Below, piece after piece: positions 17,801-26,200 of a stretch of 64,000 bases of DNA. Under the pieces are notes generated by a model. The model was given only the letters and a program-made list of their open reading frames with translations. It searched no databases and was not told where the DNA came from. The stretch covers positions 248,001 through 312,000 of the forward strand of contig JBGORM010000001.1 in NCBI GenBank assembly GCA_041538185.1, written 5' to 3'. How positions within the stretch are numbered: position 1 is the first letter of the stretch; each line of letters opens with the position of its first letter. The position numbers and the translations under genes are program-made. This stretch comes from Melioribacteraceae bacterium 4301-Me. GTDB taxonomy: Bacteria > Bacteroidota > Ignavibacteria > Ignavibacteriales > Melioribacteraceae.

Positions 17801-18570
17801 CACCCAACGGTGGTTCTTCCGGGTGGCTTACAACAACCTCTTATAGTTTAAGCGGATTAACACAAGGAGTAACATATTACTGGCAAGTAAGATCACGCTT
17901 AGCGTCAAATAACTCAATAGTTTCTAATTATTCTTCTGTTGCTCAGTTTACAGTTGATCCGGGTGCTTCACCAGTGGTACTTTTACCTGCTAATCCTGTA
18001 GCTGGTGTTAATATCAACTCTACATCTGCTGTTCTTTCTTGGGTAGTTCCAGCTGCAAGTAAATCTCCATTAAGCTACGATTTAGAGATTTCTAAAAACC
18101 CTGATATGACATCGCCACTATTAATTAATGATTTAAAACAGCCGATCTATAAAGCTCAAAATCTCGAAAATAATACAAGATATTATTGGAGAGTTAGGTC
18201 AAAGACTAAAGATGGCTATTCATCTCAGTACTCTTATAAAGGTGAGTTTAGCACTGGAACGGTGACTGCTGTGACAGAGGAAAAACTGCCAACAGATTTT
18301 TCATTGTCTCAAAACTATCCTAATCCTTTCAACCCAACAACGAGAATAACTTATTCATTGCCTGAAAATGCTTTTGTGACTTTAAAGATATATGATATAC
18401 TGGGTAGGGAAGTTAGAACTTTAGTGAATCAAGAAGTAAATCGTGGTGTTTATAACGTTGATTGGGATGGTAAAGATGAATTTGGAAATCACGTTGCAAG
18501 CGGTACTTACATCTATCGCTTAGTTGCTGGTAAGTACGTAAGTGTTAAAAAGATGATTTTAATAAAGTAA
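14821..18570 (+). CDS. Large T9SS-exported protein: parallel beta-helix, six Fn3-like repeats, sorting domain
   Basis: The product is about 1249 residues long. A signal peptide (IRKYTSIAILIFSLFSISIAQ) precedes a pectate-lyase-like right-handed beta-helix that begins THYYVNPSGNDSNDGLSPGS with AISTAANGDTIHLANGTYT. The same opening recurs in the second helix near residue 300 (AVNAATSGDTLYVLAGTY) and again near 380. From about 540 to 1160 there are six Fn3-like units, each ending in a YYW(R/K/Q)(V/I) type strand. The C-terminus is a T9SS type A sorting domain (SQNYPNPFNPTTRITYSLPE, YDILGREVRTLV, KKMILIK). It is a predicted surface or secreted carbohydrate-binding or lyase-like protein; no catalytic residues were identified. 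ATG 14821 follows GAGGG; ATG 14809 is less likely. Confidence 0.85.
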   Translation: MIRKYTSIAILIFSLFSISIAQTHYYVNPSGNDSNDGLSPGSPKQTIAAAISTAANGDTIHLANGTYTQSSTLYVNKQLTLIGDSESGVVIDVSAVPSSGWGINVNQSNSSLINMTITPKSASGGGFPIHVSSNTSPRTVISNITLSHITIDGSYRTPFDINGVDNVTLSYLTATNTTHGNGVQVSACTYVNADHITTNNNVWGGFAIYSYQDDPSHTTGINRGSDHITIDGTTSSFGEANKVYSQDEFGFTNTNITVNGFDYIVRNTSYTGYTWYQIDQTSALAFAAALSPASDSYVIQISTGYFFVDTSLKIQTAVNAATSGDTLYVLAGTYSESVTINKPLTIIGVGNPTVTEFIFAASPINIIGFSNSSTDNITVNSGGSIEDAINIVSSGGTIHIQAGTYNAIVVNKPVTIIGSDGTIINHGSPAITVSSTGVTLTGLTFTFDSSDFAIDVLGGAYDVTIDTCNFLNTNGANVGNGVRNQGTGTVTARYNYWGSGSGPTISSNPCGKGAVAANTSTGTLIYSPWFTDTTHTALLSAPTLISPANLSTGISITPTFQWSLSYGSSPTFELQIAYDQSFTTIVYDTAGITSPFTLPLESALTNSTIYYWKIIAVVGSDTTCSSPWKFTTIAPAKPQLVYPQNATTINGQVINFQWYPSPWTSGTLKYKIEVAADSLFTTFVSGFPDSLTVSGYVTYNFPFNFSILPPGTYYWRVKSYTTGGVFIDVSSTWQFVIPGPPTAIPSYPTGGTVVYTTSPTIYWYLNNYYGYSNTIYYRVRYGTSSGTYTDTSATTTSLYQTISGLTVGQTYYYVVDASTSSSFTTYTTSLEQSFVVYYSNISSVPIYQSYPIGGQTVYTSTPTLYWYLSIYIPAPSFDIQVDVNNSFSSPLINVTGVTGYYYTTSSLSDGTYYWRIKFTGSSTWFTESFVVNTNLSGSSSAPIPTPWSPTGGQIVYTQSPVLQWYAYSSSTLEYQVIWSSDPTLSGGVLVNTSSPNGGSSGWLTTTSYSLSGLTQGVTYYWQVRSRLASNNSIVSNYSSVAQFTVDPGASPVVLLPANPVAGVNINSTSAVLSWVVPAASKSPLSYDLEISKNPDMTSPLLINDLKQPIYKAQNLENNTRYYWRVRSKTKDGYSSQYSYKGEFSTGTVTAVTEEKLPTDFSLSQNYPNPFNPTTRITYSLPENAFVTLKIYDILGREVRTLVNQEVNRGVYNVDWDGKDEFGNHVASGTYIYRLVAGKYVSVKKMILIK

Positions 18571-18594
18571 TTAATAGGAAAAGGAGAAAATAAA

Positions 18595-18687
18595 ATGAAT
18601 AAATTTGCTGCTTCATTGTTTTTAATTTTCTTACTTGCTGTAATTGCTTTAGCATTGTATGCTTGTCATCAAGCCTATTTTGCTTGA
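18595..18687 (+). CDS. 30-residue lipopeptide, unrecognised
   Basis: This tiny frame directly follows the T9SS cargo gene (24 bp gap) and has an excellent AAGGAG site seven bases before its ATG. The peptide begins MNKFAASLFLIFLLAVIALA and ends LYACHQAYFA: a short charged N-terminus, a long hydrophobic core and a lipobox-like LYAC. After lipidation and cleavage only about seven residues (CHQAYFA) would remain. It ends 33 bp before a strong terminator, so it is the last cistron of the operon. I do not recognise a family; the good ribosome site and lipobox argue that it is real. Confidence 0.6.
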   Translation: MNKFAASLFLIFLLAVIALALYACHQAYFA

Positions 18688-18720
18688 GAAACAAGGTTTA
18701 ATAATAAAATGAAAAATTTG

Positions 18721-18753
18721 GGCTGTCTAAAAAAGTCAATTTTTTAGACAGCC
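18721..18753. terminator. Strong bidirectional rho-independent terminator
   Basis: A perfect 14-bp stem GGCTGTCTAAAAAA / TTTTTTAGACAGCC with the five-base loop GTCAA lies between the convergent lipopeptide and groES genes. A T-rich tract follows on the plus strand (TTTCTCTT) and an AAAAATTT-complement tract on the minus strand, so it probably serves both directions. Confidence 0.85.
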
Positions 18754-18759
18754 TTTCTC

Positions 18760-19032
18760 TTAATCTTCTACAATAGCTAATATATCCGATCGTTGAATAA
18801 TTTTATATTCTGAACCATTTACTGAAATCTCTTCGCCGCCATACTTAGCAAATAATACTTTATCTCCCTCTTTTATTTTTTCTTTTAAATCTTCATCTGT
18901 ACCAACAGCTATAACCTTTCCCATACGAGGCTTTTCTTTAGCTGTATCTGGTATTATAATTCCCGAAGATGTTCTGGATTCTTCTTCGATGGGTTCAACT
19001 AAAAGTCTGTCATCAAGTGGTTTAACTTTCAT
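18760..19032 (-). CDS. groES: Co-chaperonin GroES
   Basis: The 90-residue protein has the GroES pattern: KPLDDRLLVEPIEEESRTSS, the mobile loop with GIIIPDTAKEKP, GKVIAVG, KEGDKVLFAKYGGEEI and the C-terminal EYKIIQRSDILAIVED. It caps the GroEL folding chamber in the cytoplasm. It is slightly shorter than the usual 94-97 residues. GGAGTAATT precedes the ATG. The gene is not followed by groEL; instead it lies 12 bp downstream of a glutaredoxin gene and ends at the terminator, so it is an orphan groES within this window. Confidence 0.95.
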   Translation of the reverse strand: MKVKPLDDRLLVEPIEEESRTSSGIIIPDTAKEKPRMGKVIAVGTDEDLKEKIKEGDKVLFAKYGGEEISVNGSEYKIIQRSDILAIVED

Positions 19033-19044
19033 TTCAATTACTCC

Positions 19045-19296
19045 TTATTTTATGTTTAACATTGAGTTTATCTTAGGCACGTCAAATCCAACTATTGGTC
19101 TGTTGTTTATTAATATTACCGGCACACCAGTTTGACCAGTTCTTCTTTGCATATCCATAGCAGCTTTGGGGTCTCGACTTACATCGACTTCGGTAAATCT
19201 TATATTTTTTTCTCTAAAATATCTTTTAGCGCTGTTGCAAAAACTGCATGTGGGGGTTGTGAATATGATTACCTTCGGTTGTGATTTAGTGTCCAC
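19045..19296 (-). CDS. Glutaredoxin family protein
   Basis: The 83-residue protein has the glutaredoxin fold with the active site TPTCSFCNSAKRYF (CSFC), TEVDVSRDPKAAMDM, the cis-proline loop TGQTGVPVILIN and NRPIVGFDVPKI. It is closest in style to NrdH/Grx-like electron donors (CxxC plus GVP and GFD). The start is a GTG at 19296 with GGAG upstream. It is followed 12 bp later by groES in the same direction, which suggests a shared stress-responsive transcript (inference). Confidence 0.9.
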   Translation of the reverse strand: MDTKSQPKVIIFTTPTCSFCNSAKRYFREKNIRFTEVDVSRDPKAAMDMQRRTGQTGVPVILINNRPIVGFDVPKINSMLNIK

Positions 19297-19465
19297 TTTA
19301 ACTCCATTTTTATTCGATAAAATTAGATGATTTATGATGTGCTAAGATTCTAAAATTTGTTAAAAAATTTTGTTTACCTTGTTTACCCATTTTTGATTAT
19401 TTAATTTTTTATGATAAATGAGTATATTCACATTAGCAAATAAAATAAAAGATGAAGGGGGTTAT

Positions 19466-20113
19466 ATGCCAAAAAATTATGTTTCTAACAAGGATGAAAC
19501 AATAAGGCTTTTTAAAAATGATTTTTTAGAAGCCTTATCACGTGTTCATTGGACAGTACCTCTTATTTTATATACACCAATTACTTTAATTTTTCTTTAC
19601 AGAGGATTTTTCTTATTCAATCTTTCAGTCGGAGTTTCGGTATTTTGGTTTGTAATTGGAATTGTTGTTTGGACTTTTACAGAATACACATTGCATCGAT
19701 TTGTATTTCATTATGAACCAAATAATGAAATAGGCAAAAAAATTCATTTTATTATTCACGGCGTTCATCATGATTATCCTAAAGATTCTAAAAGACTTGT
19801 AATGCCGCCATCTGTAAGTATCCCTTTAGCCGTTATATTTTATCTTTTGTTTTTGTGGTTACTCGGCGTTCAAAATGTTAACCCCTTCTTTGCAGGTTTT
19901 TTAGTTGGATACATGTTTTATGATACAACACATTATGCTGTTCATCATTTTAATATGAAAAGTAAATTTTGGCTTGCAATAAAAAATCATCACATGAAAC
20001 ATCATTATCAAACCGCAAAAAAGGGCTTTGGAGTAAGTCAGCCCACTTGGGACTATGTATTTAAAACTAATTTTGAAAAAATAAAAGAAAAAGTAGCTGA
20101 GGAAAACAATTAG
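19466..20113 (+). CDS. Fatty acid hydroxylase superfamily protein, FA2H/Scs7-like
   Basis: The 215-residue membrane protein carries the di-iron histidine clusters of the sterol desaturase/fatty acid hydroxylase superfamily: EYTLHRFVFHYEP (HX4H), IHGVHHDYPKDSKRLVMPP (HX2HH), HYAVHHF and NHHMKHHY (HX3HH), with four hydrophobic segments between. The HRFVFH-x-HGVHHDYP-x-DSKRLVMPP pattern is that of fatty acid 2-hydroxylases (FA2H, yeast Scs7), which hydroxylate the N-acyl chain of ceramides, rather than sterol desaturases or carotene hydroxylases. ATG 19466 follows AAGGGGG; an upstream ATG (19418) lacks a site. Its presence near the spt-type cluster suggests alpha-hydroxylated sphingolipids (inference). 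Confidence 0.83.
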   Translation: MPKNYVSNKDETIRLFKNDFLEALSRVHWTVPLILYTPITLIFLYRGFFLFNLSVGVSVFWFVIGIVVWTFTEYTLHRFVFHYEPNNEIGKKIHFIIHGVHHDYPKDSKRLVMPPSVSIPLAVIFYLLFLWLLGVQNVNPFFAGFLVGYMFYDTTHYAVHHFNMKSKFWLAIKNHHMKHHYQTAKKGFGVSQPTWDYVFKTNFEKIKEKVAEENN

Positions 20114-20153
20114 TTTTCTTCTTATAATTATTGTCAGATAATTATCTTTTTTG

Positions 20154-21812
20154 ATGAAAATAATACTCAGACTTTTTTTAGCTTTTTTAATATTTACTAC
20201 TTATTCAGGTTGTTCGAACAAAATAAGTGCCGAATCTGAAATCTTTATAAGAGTAAATCAACTTGGTTTTTTACCTGATGATTTGAAAACCGCTGTAATT
20301 TTATCGAATACAAATTTATCGGGTAAAATTTTTTCTGTTATCGATAAAAAAAATAATATGAAAATTTTTTCTGGGAGAATTGGGAATAATGAGGGTAAAT
20401 ACGGAGACTTTAATTATACTTATGTAATTGATTTCAGCAAAGTAAGAAACGCGGGAATCTATTTTATTGAAGTGGAGAATCAAAAATCGTATGAGTTTAA
20501 GATTGGTAGTGGTGTTTATAATCAATTAGCCGAATATCTTTTGGAATTTTTTAAAGTTCAGCGCTGCGGTTATACAAATCCAAAACTTCATGGTGTTTGC
20601 CATATTGCTGATGCAACAAGTTTAATTATTGGCAAAAATGTTGTTAATCAATCTGTAGATGTAACTGGCGGTTGGCATGATGCAGGAGATTATATAAAAT
20701 TTCTTAATACTACGGCATATTCTACTTATATGCTTCTTTTTTCTTACGAATTTGACCCTTCTAAGTTTAGTTTTGACAACAATAAAAATAACGTAGCAGA
20801 TATATTGGAAGAGGCTAAAATTGGTTTGGACTGGATGCTGAGATGTCACTTCAAAAAAGATAAATTAATTACGCAAGTACAAGACTTAAGAGACCACGAA
20901 GTGGGTTGGCGTTTGCCAGAAGATGATTCTTTACAATACGATAGACCAGCTTTTGTTGGGATTGGCAAAAATCTAATTGGAATATATACTGCTACTATGT
21001 CTTTGGCTTATAGAATATGGAAAGACGTTTTAAATTATCCAGAATTTGCTAATAAATGTCTTAGTTCAGCTAAAGAGCTTTATTCGATACGTAATAATGT
21101 ACCTAATATTGACAGCAGCGGAACTGGAATGTATTTAGATAATAATTATTATGGAAAACTTGCTTTAGGCGCTGTTGAACTTTATTTGTCGACAGGCAAT
21201 AAAAATTATTTGAATGATTCTGAAGTATATGCAGATTCAGCAGGTTCGGATTTTTGGTGGAGTTGGGGTAATATTAATTCTATTGTTCATTATCGCTTAG
21301 CATCGATTGAAAGTAAGTTCCAGAAATATATTTTTAATAACTTAATTGAGTTCAACAAAAATAAATCCAATAATCTTTTTGGGGAAGGTGCTGAGTTAAC
21401 ATGGGGAACAAATGTAACTTTATTAGGCATAGCCCTTCAAAATATTTTGTGGAGGAGACTAACAAGTAGCAATAATTTTGATTCATTAGAGATTTTTCAA
21501 AGAGATTTTATTTTAGGAAGAAACCCTTGGGGTGTCAGCTTTATATATAAAATTGGCACAAATTATACAAAGCACTTTCACCATCAAATTGCATATATAA
21601 AAGGAGAATTGCCGGGAGGGTTGGCTGCTGGACCTGCAACAAAATCTTTCCTATTAAAATATAATATGCCAGTTTCGCAAAAGGATGTTTACAAAAAATT
21701 TCAGACTGATGCGGCCATATACAGAGATGACAGAATGGATTTTATTACCAATGAGCCGACAATTACAGGCAATGCAACAGCAATTTTTGTGTTTGGAAAT
21801 CTGAAAAATTAG
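20154..21812 (+). CDS. Glycoside hydrolase family 9 lipoprotein (endoglucanase type)
   Basis: The 552-residue product starts with a lipoprotein signal (KIILRLFLAFLIFTTYSGC). An N-terminal Ig-like CelD_N domain (IFIRVNQLGFLPDDLKTAVI ... GIYFIEVE) precedes a GH9 catalytic domain. Catalytic features are visible: TGGWHDAGDYIKF (the conserved aspartates), LILGRNPWGVSF-like RDFILGRNPWG, and YRDDRMDFITNEPTITGNA with the acid Glu in NEPTI. GH9 enzymes cleave beta-1,4-glucans such as cellulose and mixed-linkage glucans. Membrane anchoring suggests periplasmic or surface action. No carbohydrate-binding module or T9SS tail is present. ATG 20154 was preferred to the TTG just before it. Confidence 0.88.
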   Translation: MKIILRLFLAFLIFTTYSGCSNKISAESEIFIRVNQLGFLPDDLKTAVILSNTNLSGKIFSVIDKKNNMKIFSGRIGNNEGKYGDFNYTYVIDFSKVRNAGIYFIEVENQKSYEFKIGSGVYNQLAEYLLEFFKVQRCGYTNPKLHGVCHIADATSLIIGKNVVNQSVDVTGGWHDAGDYIKFLNTTAYSTYMLLFSYEFDPSKFSFDNNKNNVADILEEAKIGLDWMLRCHFKKDKLITQVQDLRDHEVGWRLPEDDSLQYDRPAFVGIGKNLIGIYTATMSLAYRIWKDVLNYPEFANKCLSSAKELYSIRNNVPNIDSSGTGMYLDNNYYGKLALGAVELYLSTGNKNYLNDSEVYADSAGSDFWWSWGNINSIVHYRLASIESKFQKYIFNNLIEFNKNKSNNLFGEGAELTWGTNVTLLGIALQNILWRRLTSSNNFDSLEIFQRDFILGRNPWGVSFIYKIGTNYTKHFHHQIAYIKGELPGGLAAGPATKSFLLKYNMPVSQKDVYKKFQTDAAIYRDDRMDFITNEPTITGNATAIFVFGNLKN

Positions 21813-21948
21813 CTGTATTATTTTGGTGCATTTTGTTCTTTAATCTCATAATTAGAATTAAAAAACAGCATATTTTTAGCTTAAAATAGGATTACTGCTG
21901 GCATTTTAGTTGACAAACAACAATGTCTATAATACAAATAGGTATCTT

Positions 21949-23205
21949 ATGTCGGCTGCTGTAAGGTTAATTTCATCTGGATTTTCACTGATAGACCACA
22001 ATTGGGGTGGTGTTTACAAAGGCGGCAGTTACTTTGTCGTTGGTCCACGTAAATCTGGCAGAACTTTACTCGGTTTACAGTTTGCAATTGAAGCAGCTAA
22101 GTCTTCTGAGGTCTGTGTTTATTTTACTTTAATGAGACCTAAGGATTTAATGATTCAAGCAGCATCCCTGAACTTTGATATACAGTCATACATGAACCAA
22201 AATTTAATTATTGTAGTTCGCGTTGCTCCCCCTAAAGATATTTATGAAATGTATAATCCAGATGATTATTTAGTAGAATATCTTAACGATATTGCAACTG
22301 TTGTTAATCAGTATGGTCCATCAAGAATTATATTTGACGAGCTGACACCCTTCGTTGGTTTTAGAAACTTAGAAATTTTACGCGAAGCTTTTTTGAACAC
22401 ACTGGAAGTAATTGAAGAAAGAGACATAACCAGTTTATTTATTATTGGAGAACCAGCAACTCAAAAAGCTCATTCAATTGTTTCAATTCTTACCCAACAT
22501 GTTACTGGTGTTATACAACTGAAAAAACTTGTTCAACCGGATAAATATCAAACAGGTACGGCTACAATTATTCCTAATGTTGGCCATACTCAAGGTCAAT
22601 TTACTTCAAGTTATAGAATCGAACCTTATAAAGGAGTTACTGTAGATTTTACGCCGGACTTTGAATATACAACCGAGCCCTCACTTACTCTTGAAAGAAA
22701 GCAAAAAACAGCTACACAATCTGGTCCACAAACTGAACCATATGAGCCTTATGCATTTTCAAATATATATAACTATAACGATTTCTTATTGCTGCTTAAT
22801 AATCAAATAGCGCTATACAAAAGTACTGGACAAGCTTTTAATCTGGTTTCATTCAAATTAGATCCAGCGGCACAAGTAAAGGGATTGTTGTCAATTAATC
22901 AATTACAAAATGCTATTAAGAAGTCAACTAGCAAAAAAGATAAAATATGTGTATTGGATAACAAGGTTATAGTTTTATTGGTAAGAGGTACATTGAAAAA
23001 TGCTGTGGATTTAATGTCGAATATACAAAATTACTTGCCGAGTAAAGACCCTTCTTATATTAACACAGTTTTCGAGTACATTACAATTTTCAATTTACAA
23101 GTAGACGATAGAGTAGAAAATGCTGAAGCAATGATGCAAACTATTTTAGCGGCTGAAAATTCAGCGGAACAAACTTATCAACCGCTCAATCGATTTATTG
23201 GGTGA
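21949..23205 (+). CDS. KaiC/RecA-like P-loop protein with a degenerate GGDEF-like C-terminal domain
   Basis: The 418-residue product has an N-terminal KaiC/RecA-superfamily core. SSGFSLIDHNWGGVYKGGSY leads into a P-loop GPRKSGRT (about residues 32-39) in which the usual Lys is Arg, and a Walker B-like SRIIFDELTPFVG follows. RecA-like strands run to about residue 220. The C-terminal 130 residues (FNLVSFKLDPAAQVKGLLSI ... SKKDKICVLDNKVIVLLVRG ... NAEAMMQTILAAEN) follow the spacing of a GGDEF domain, with LDNKV in the place of GGDEF. That reading is mine and inactive if correct. ATG 21949 is used; TTG 21910 is an alternative. The stop overlaps the next start (TGATG), so it is coupled to the TPR-barrel gene. 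Confidence 0.7.
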   Translation: MSAAVRLISSGFSLIDHNWGGVYKGGSYFVVGPRKSGRTLLGLQFAIEAAKSSEVCVYFTLMRPKDLMIQAASLNFDIQSYMNQNLIIVVRVAPPKDIYEMYNPDDYLVEYLNDIATVVNQYGPSRIIFDELTPFVGFRNLEILREAFLNTLEVIEERDITSLFIIGEPATQKAHSIVSILTQHVTGVIQLKKLVQPDKYQTGTATIIPNVGHTQGQFTSSYRIEPYKGVTVDFTPDFEYTTEPSLTLERKQKTATQSGPQTEPYEPYAFSNIYNYNDFLLLLNNQIALYKSTGQAFNLVSFKLDPAAQVKGLLSINQLQNAIKKSTSKKDKICVLDNKVIVLLVRGTLKNAVDLMSNIQNYLPSKDPSYINTVFEYITIFNLQVDDRVENAEAMMQTILAAENSAEQTYQPLNRFIG

Positions 23206-26200
23206 TGAGGATTTTCTTAAACATATTTTTTATTCTGTCCTTAACATTTTCAACAATATTTTCACAGCAAAAATTGGAAAGCTTAAAACGACTTGGCATA
23301 GCACATATGCAAGCAGGTCGTTATGGCGAGGCTATTGACCAGTTTAATAAGTTCATAGCTGCTAATCCTCAATTTGCCGAGGGTTATAATTTAAGGGGAC
23401 TTTGCTATGAAAAAAGAGCAGAATATCAGTATGCCGTGTTAGATTTTAGAAGAGCCATAGCATTAAACCCCTCAAATGATGAGTATAGAAAAAATCTTAA
23501 TAGAACCTTAACAGCATGGCATAAGTTGCTTTATCAAAATATACAGGGTTATAAAAGAGATATTGCAGTTGACCCCAAGAAACCGTCTCCATATTTAGAA
23601 ATTGGTAAATGTTATCGCTGGCTGGAAGAATGGAAAGAAGCAGAAAAGTGGTACGATGAATACCTAAAAAGAGATGATAATGCCTCACCTGACGAAATTA
23701 TTAGGTACACAGAAATTTTGGCTAAGACAGGCTCCATCTTAAAAGGAGAGAAAATATTGAAAAAATATGTTGAAAGATTTCCCGACGACTGGAGACTTTG
23801 GAGCAGGTACGGGTATTTTACTCTTTGGCTTGGTAAATATAAAATTGCTGAAGATGCATTTAAGAAAGCATTGGGATTTAAACCATTCTTTAAAGAAGCT
23901 CAGGATGGACTGGACCTCGTAAAAAATCAAGGCTATCTTGTGATGTATCAACCTAGATCTTTTGAAAGACTTTACCCAATTGATAGATATTATGCAGTAC
24001 TTAAAAATAACCCCGACCAAGATGAGGTTCGTTTTAAGCTCGTTAAAGAATTAATAAAGGCTAATCGCTATGAAGAAGCATATCAACAGCTTCAAAGATT
24101 GCAGACTAAGCATAGTGAAGAGGAACAATTTAAAAGTCTATGGCAAACTGTAACGAGCTTTAGGGACAGCTTATTTAACTCAGATATAAATAAGTATACG
24201 AGCATTATCAAAGAAAGTCCTTCGGATAAAAATGCCGTATTAAAATTAGCAGATGCTTACGGCAACATGTTGTATTATGATAGTGCTCTGGTAGTGTTAT
24301 CAAATTTTTTGCGCAATATTCCTGATGACCAAGAATTAGATGTTAGGTTTAAATATGCGCAATATAGTGCTTGGAATTACCAATGGGAAAATGCAATTTC
24401 AACTTTAAATTCATTATTAAAATATGATCCTAATAATCTTGAGTATCAATTATTGCGCGGCCAAATTGCTGCATGGACTGTTCAAGATATGGACTTGGGA
24501 GAACAGTATTTGTTGAATGTTTACAATAAAATGCCACACGATATTAGAGCACCGCTTGCTTTAACTACAATTTATTCATGGAAAAACGATTACGAAAAAG
24601 CAAAAAAATATTTAGATGTTGCTAAATCGATTGCACCTAATAGCCCTGAAGTAATAACAGCCGAAAGTAATTATGAACTTCATTTATCAGCTTACAAAGA
24701 ATTGCAAACATTTGAAATTAGGAATCAAGCCGGTAAACTTGCCGCAGAAGGTAAGTGTGATGAGGCATTAGCTAAATATGATGAATATAAATCACAGCGT
24801 ACCGCATTAACTAAAGATGAACTGCTTGAATATGCCGATATCAATTCTTGCGTTAAAAATTATGGCAAAGCTATAGAAATTTATGATAGTTTGCTGTCAC
24901 AAGAGTTTGATTATGATGTTGCACTAAGAAGAGCAAAAAACTATTTGTGGAATGGCGACTCTTTACAAGCTGTAGATGAGTTGGAGAACTTGCATAAAAT
25001 TCAACCTGATAACATGGACACATATTTATTCCTTGGCGATGCTTATATGGCAGTTAAACGTTATGATGAAGCTGAAGAGGTCTTTCAAGATTTGTACAAA
25101 AAAGTGTTGGAAAATCAGAAGAAAAAATTAATGAGCCAGCAACAAATAAAGAGTGAGCCGGAGCCTGTAAAAATTGTTAGAGAACCGGAAACGGATCTTT
25201 TAACTAATCTATCGGATGAAGAAGTAAAGGAAATGATAAATCAGAGATTAATGTTTTTAGGCGATGCTTATATGCAGAAAAAAAAATATGCAGCTGCTGA
25301 TGATTTGTACGAACAAGCTTTAGAGCAAACAAAAGATACTTCTACAATTAGAATGCTGAAACAAAGAATAGAATGGCTGCCGCCTTATGGCTTTTCTGCA
25401 AGTATTCATAATATTGGCAGGTTGTTTGGCTACTTGCTTCCTACAAATATTGGAATTTCACCGCTGAGTAATTTCTATGCGGATAATCAAAAACTTAAAT
25501 TTCATAACTATGGTTTACTTTTCGAGGGCGGATTTATTGGCTCCCTATCACTTGGAGCTTCGTGGATAAGAACAAATATTTATTCTTCTATTAACAACAA
25601 ACAATTTACAGCTTTTAGCGGCAGAGCAAGTTTGTTCCTCTTGAAATTTTTTACCGTATCGGGGTCTTACGGCTTGCTTAATATTTTAGGCGAACCAATT
25701 AAATATATTGGCGATTTAACCATGAGGTATGAAAAACAGAGTGATATTTCATCAGTTTCTATTTCAGGATATTATAATAATAATGATGCTAGGCTTGTTT
25801 TATATTCACAAAACATAGTTAATTTTAGATCCAAAATAGAAATGTACAGATTTAATGCTGCTTACGAATTACTGAAAAAGTTTAAAGTCAGTGGGTATTA
25901 TGCTTATTATAAAATTTCTGATTCCAATGAAGGCAATGATCTATTGCTTAGAATTGGCCGGCAATTTCTTCTAAATAGTTTCTTCGGTTATGAGTATTAT
26001 TTTTCCGATTATGCCTTTATATCGCCATTTTATTATTCACCACAAAATTTTACTTCTCACAGCCTTTGGGGTGAATATCAATATGTTCCTGAAAAAAACT
26101 TGAAATTATTATTTGGCGGCAAAATTGGATATGTACCGAGTGTTGACTTTGTTATTAGCGAAATTTCTGCCGAAATATCATTTAATCCTTTTGAACTGTT

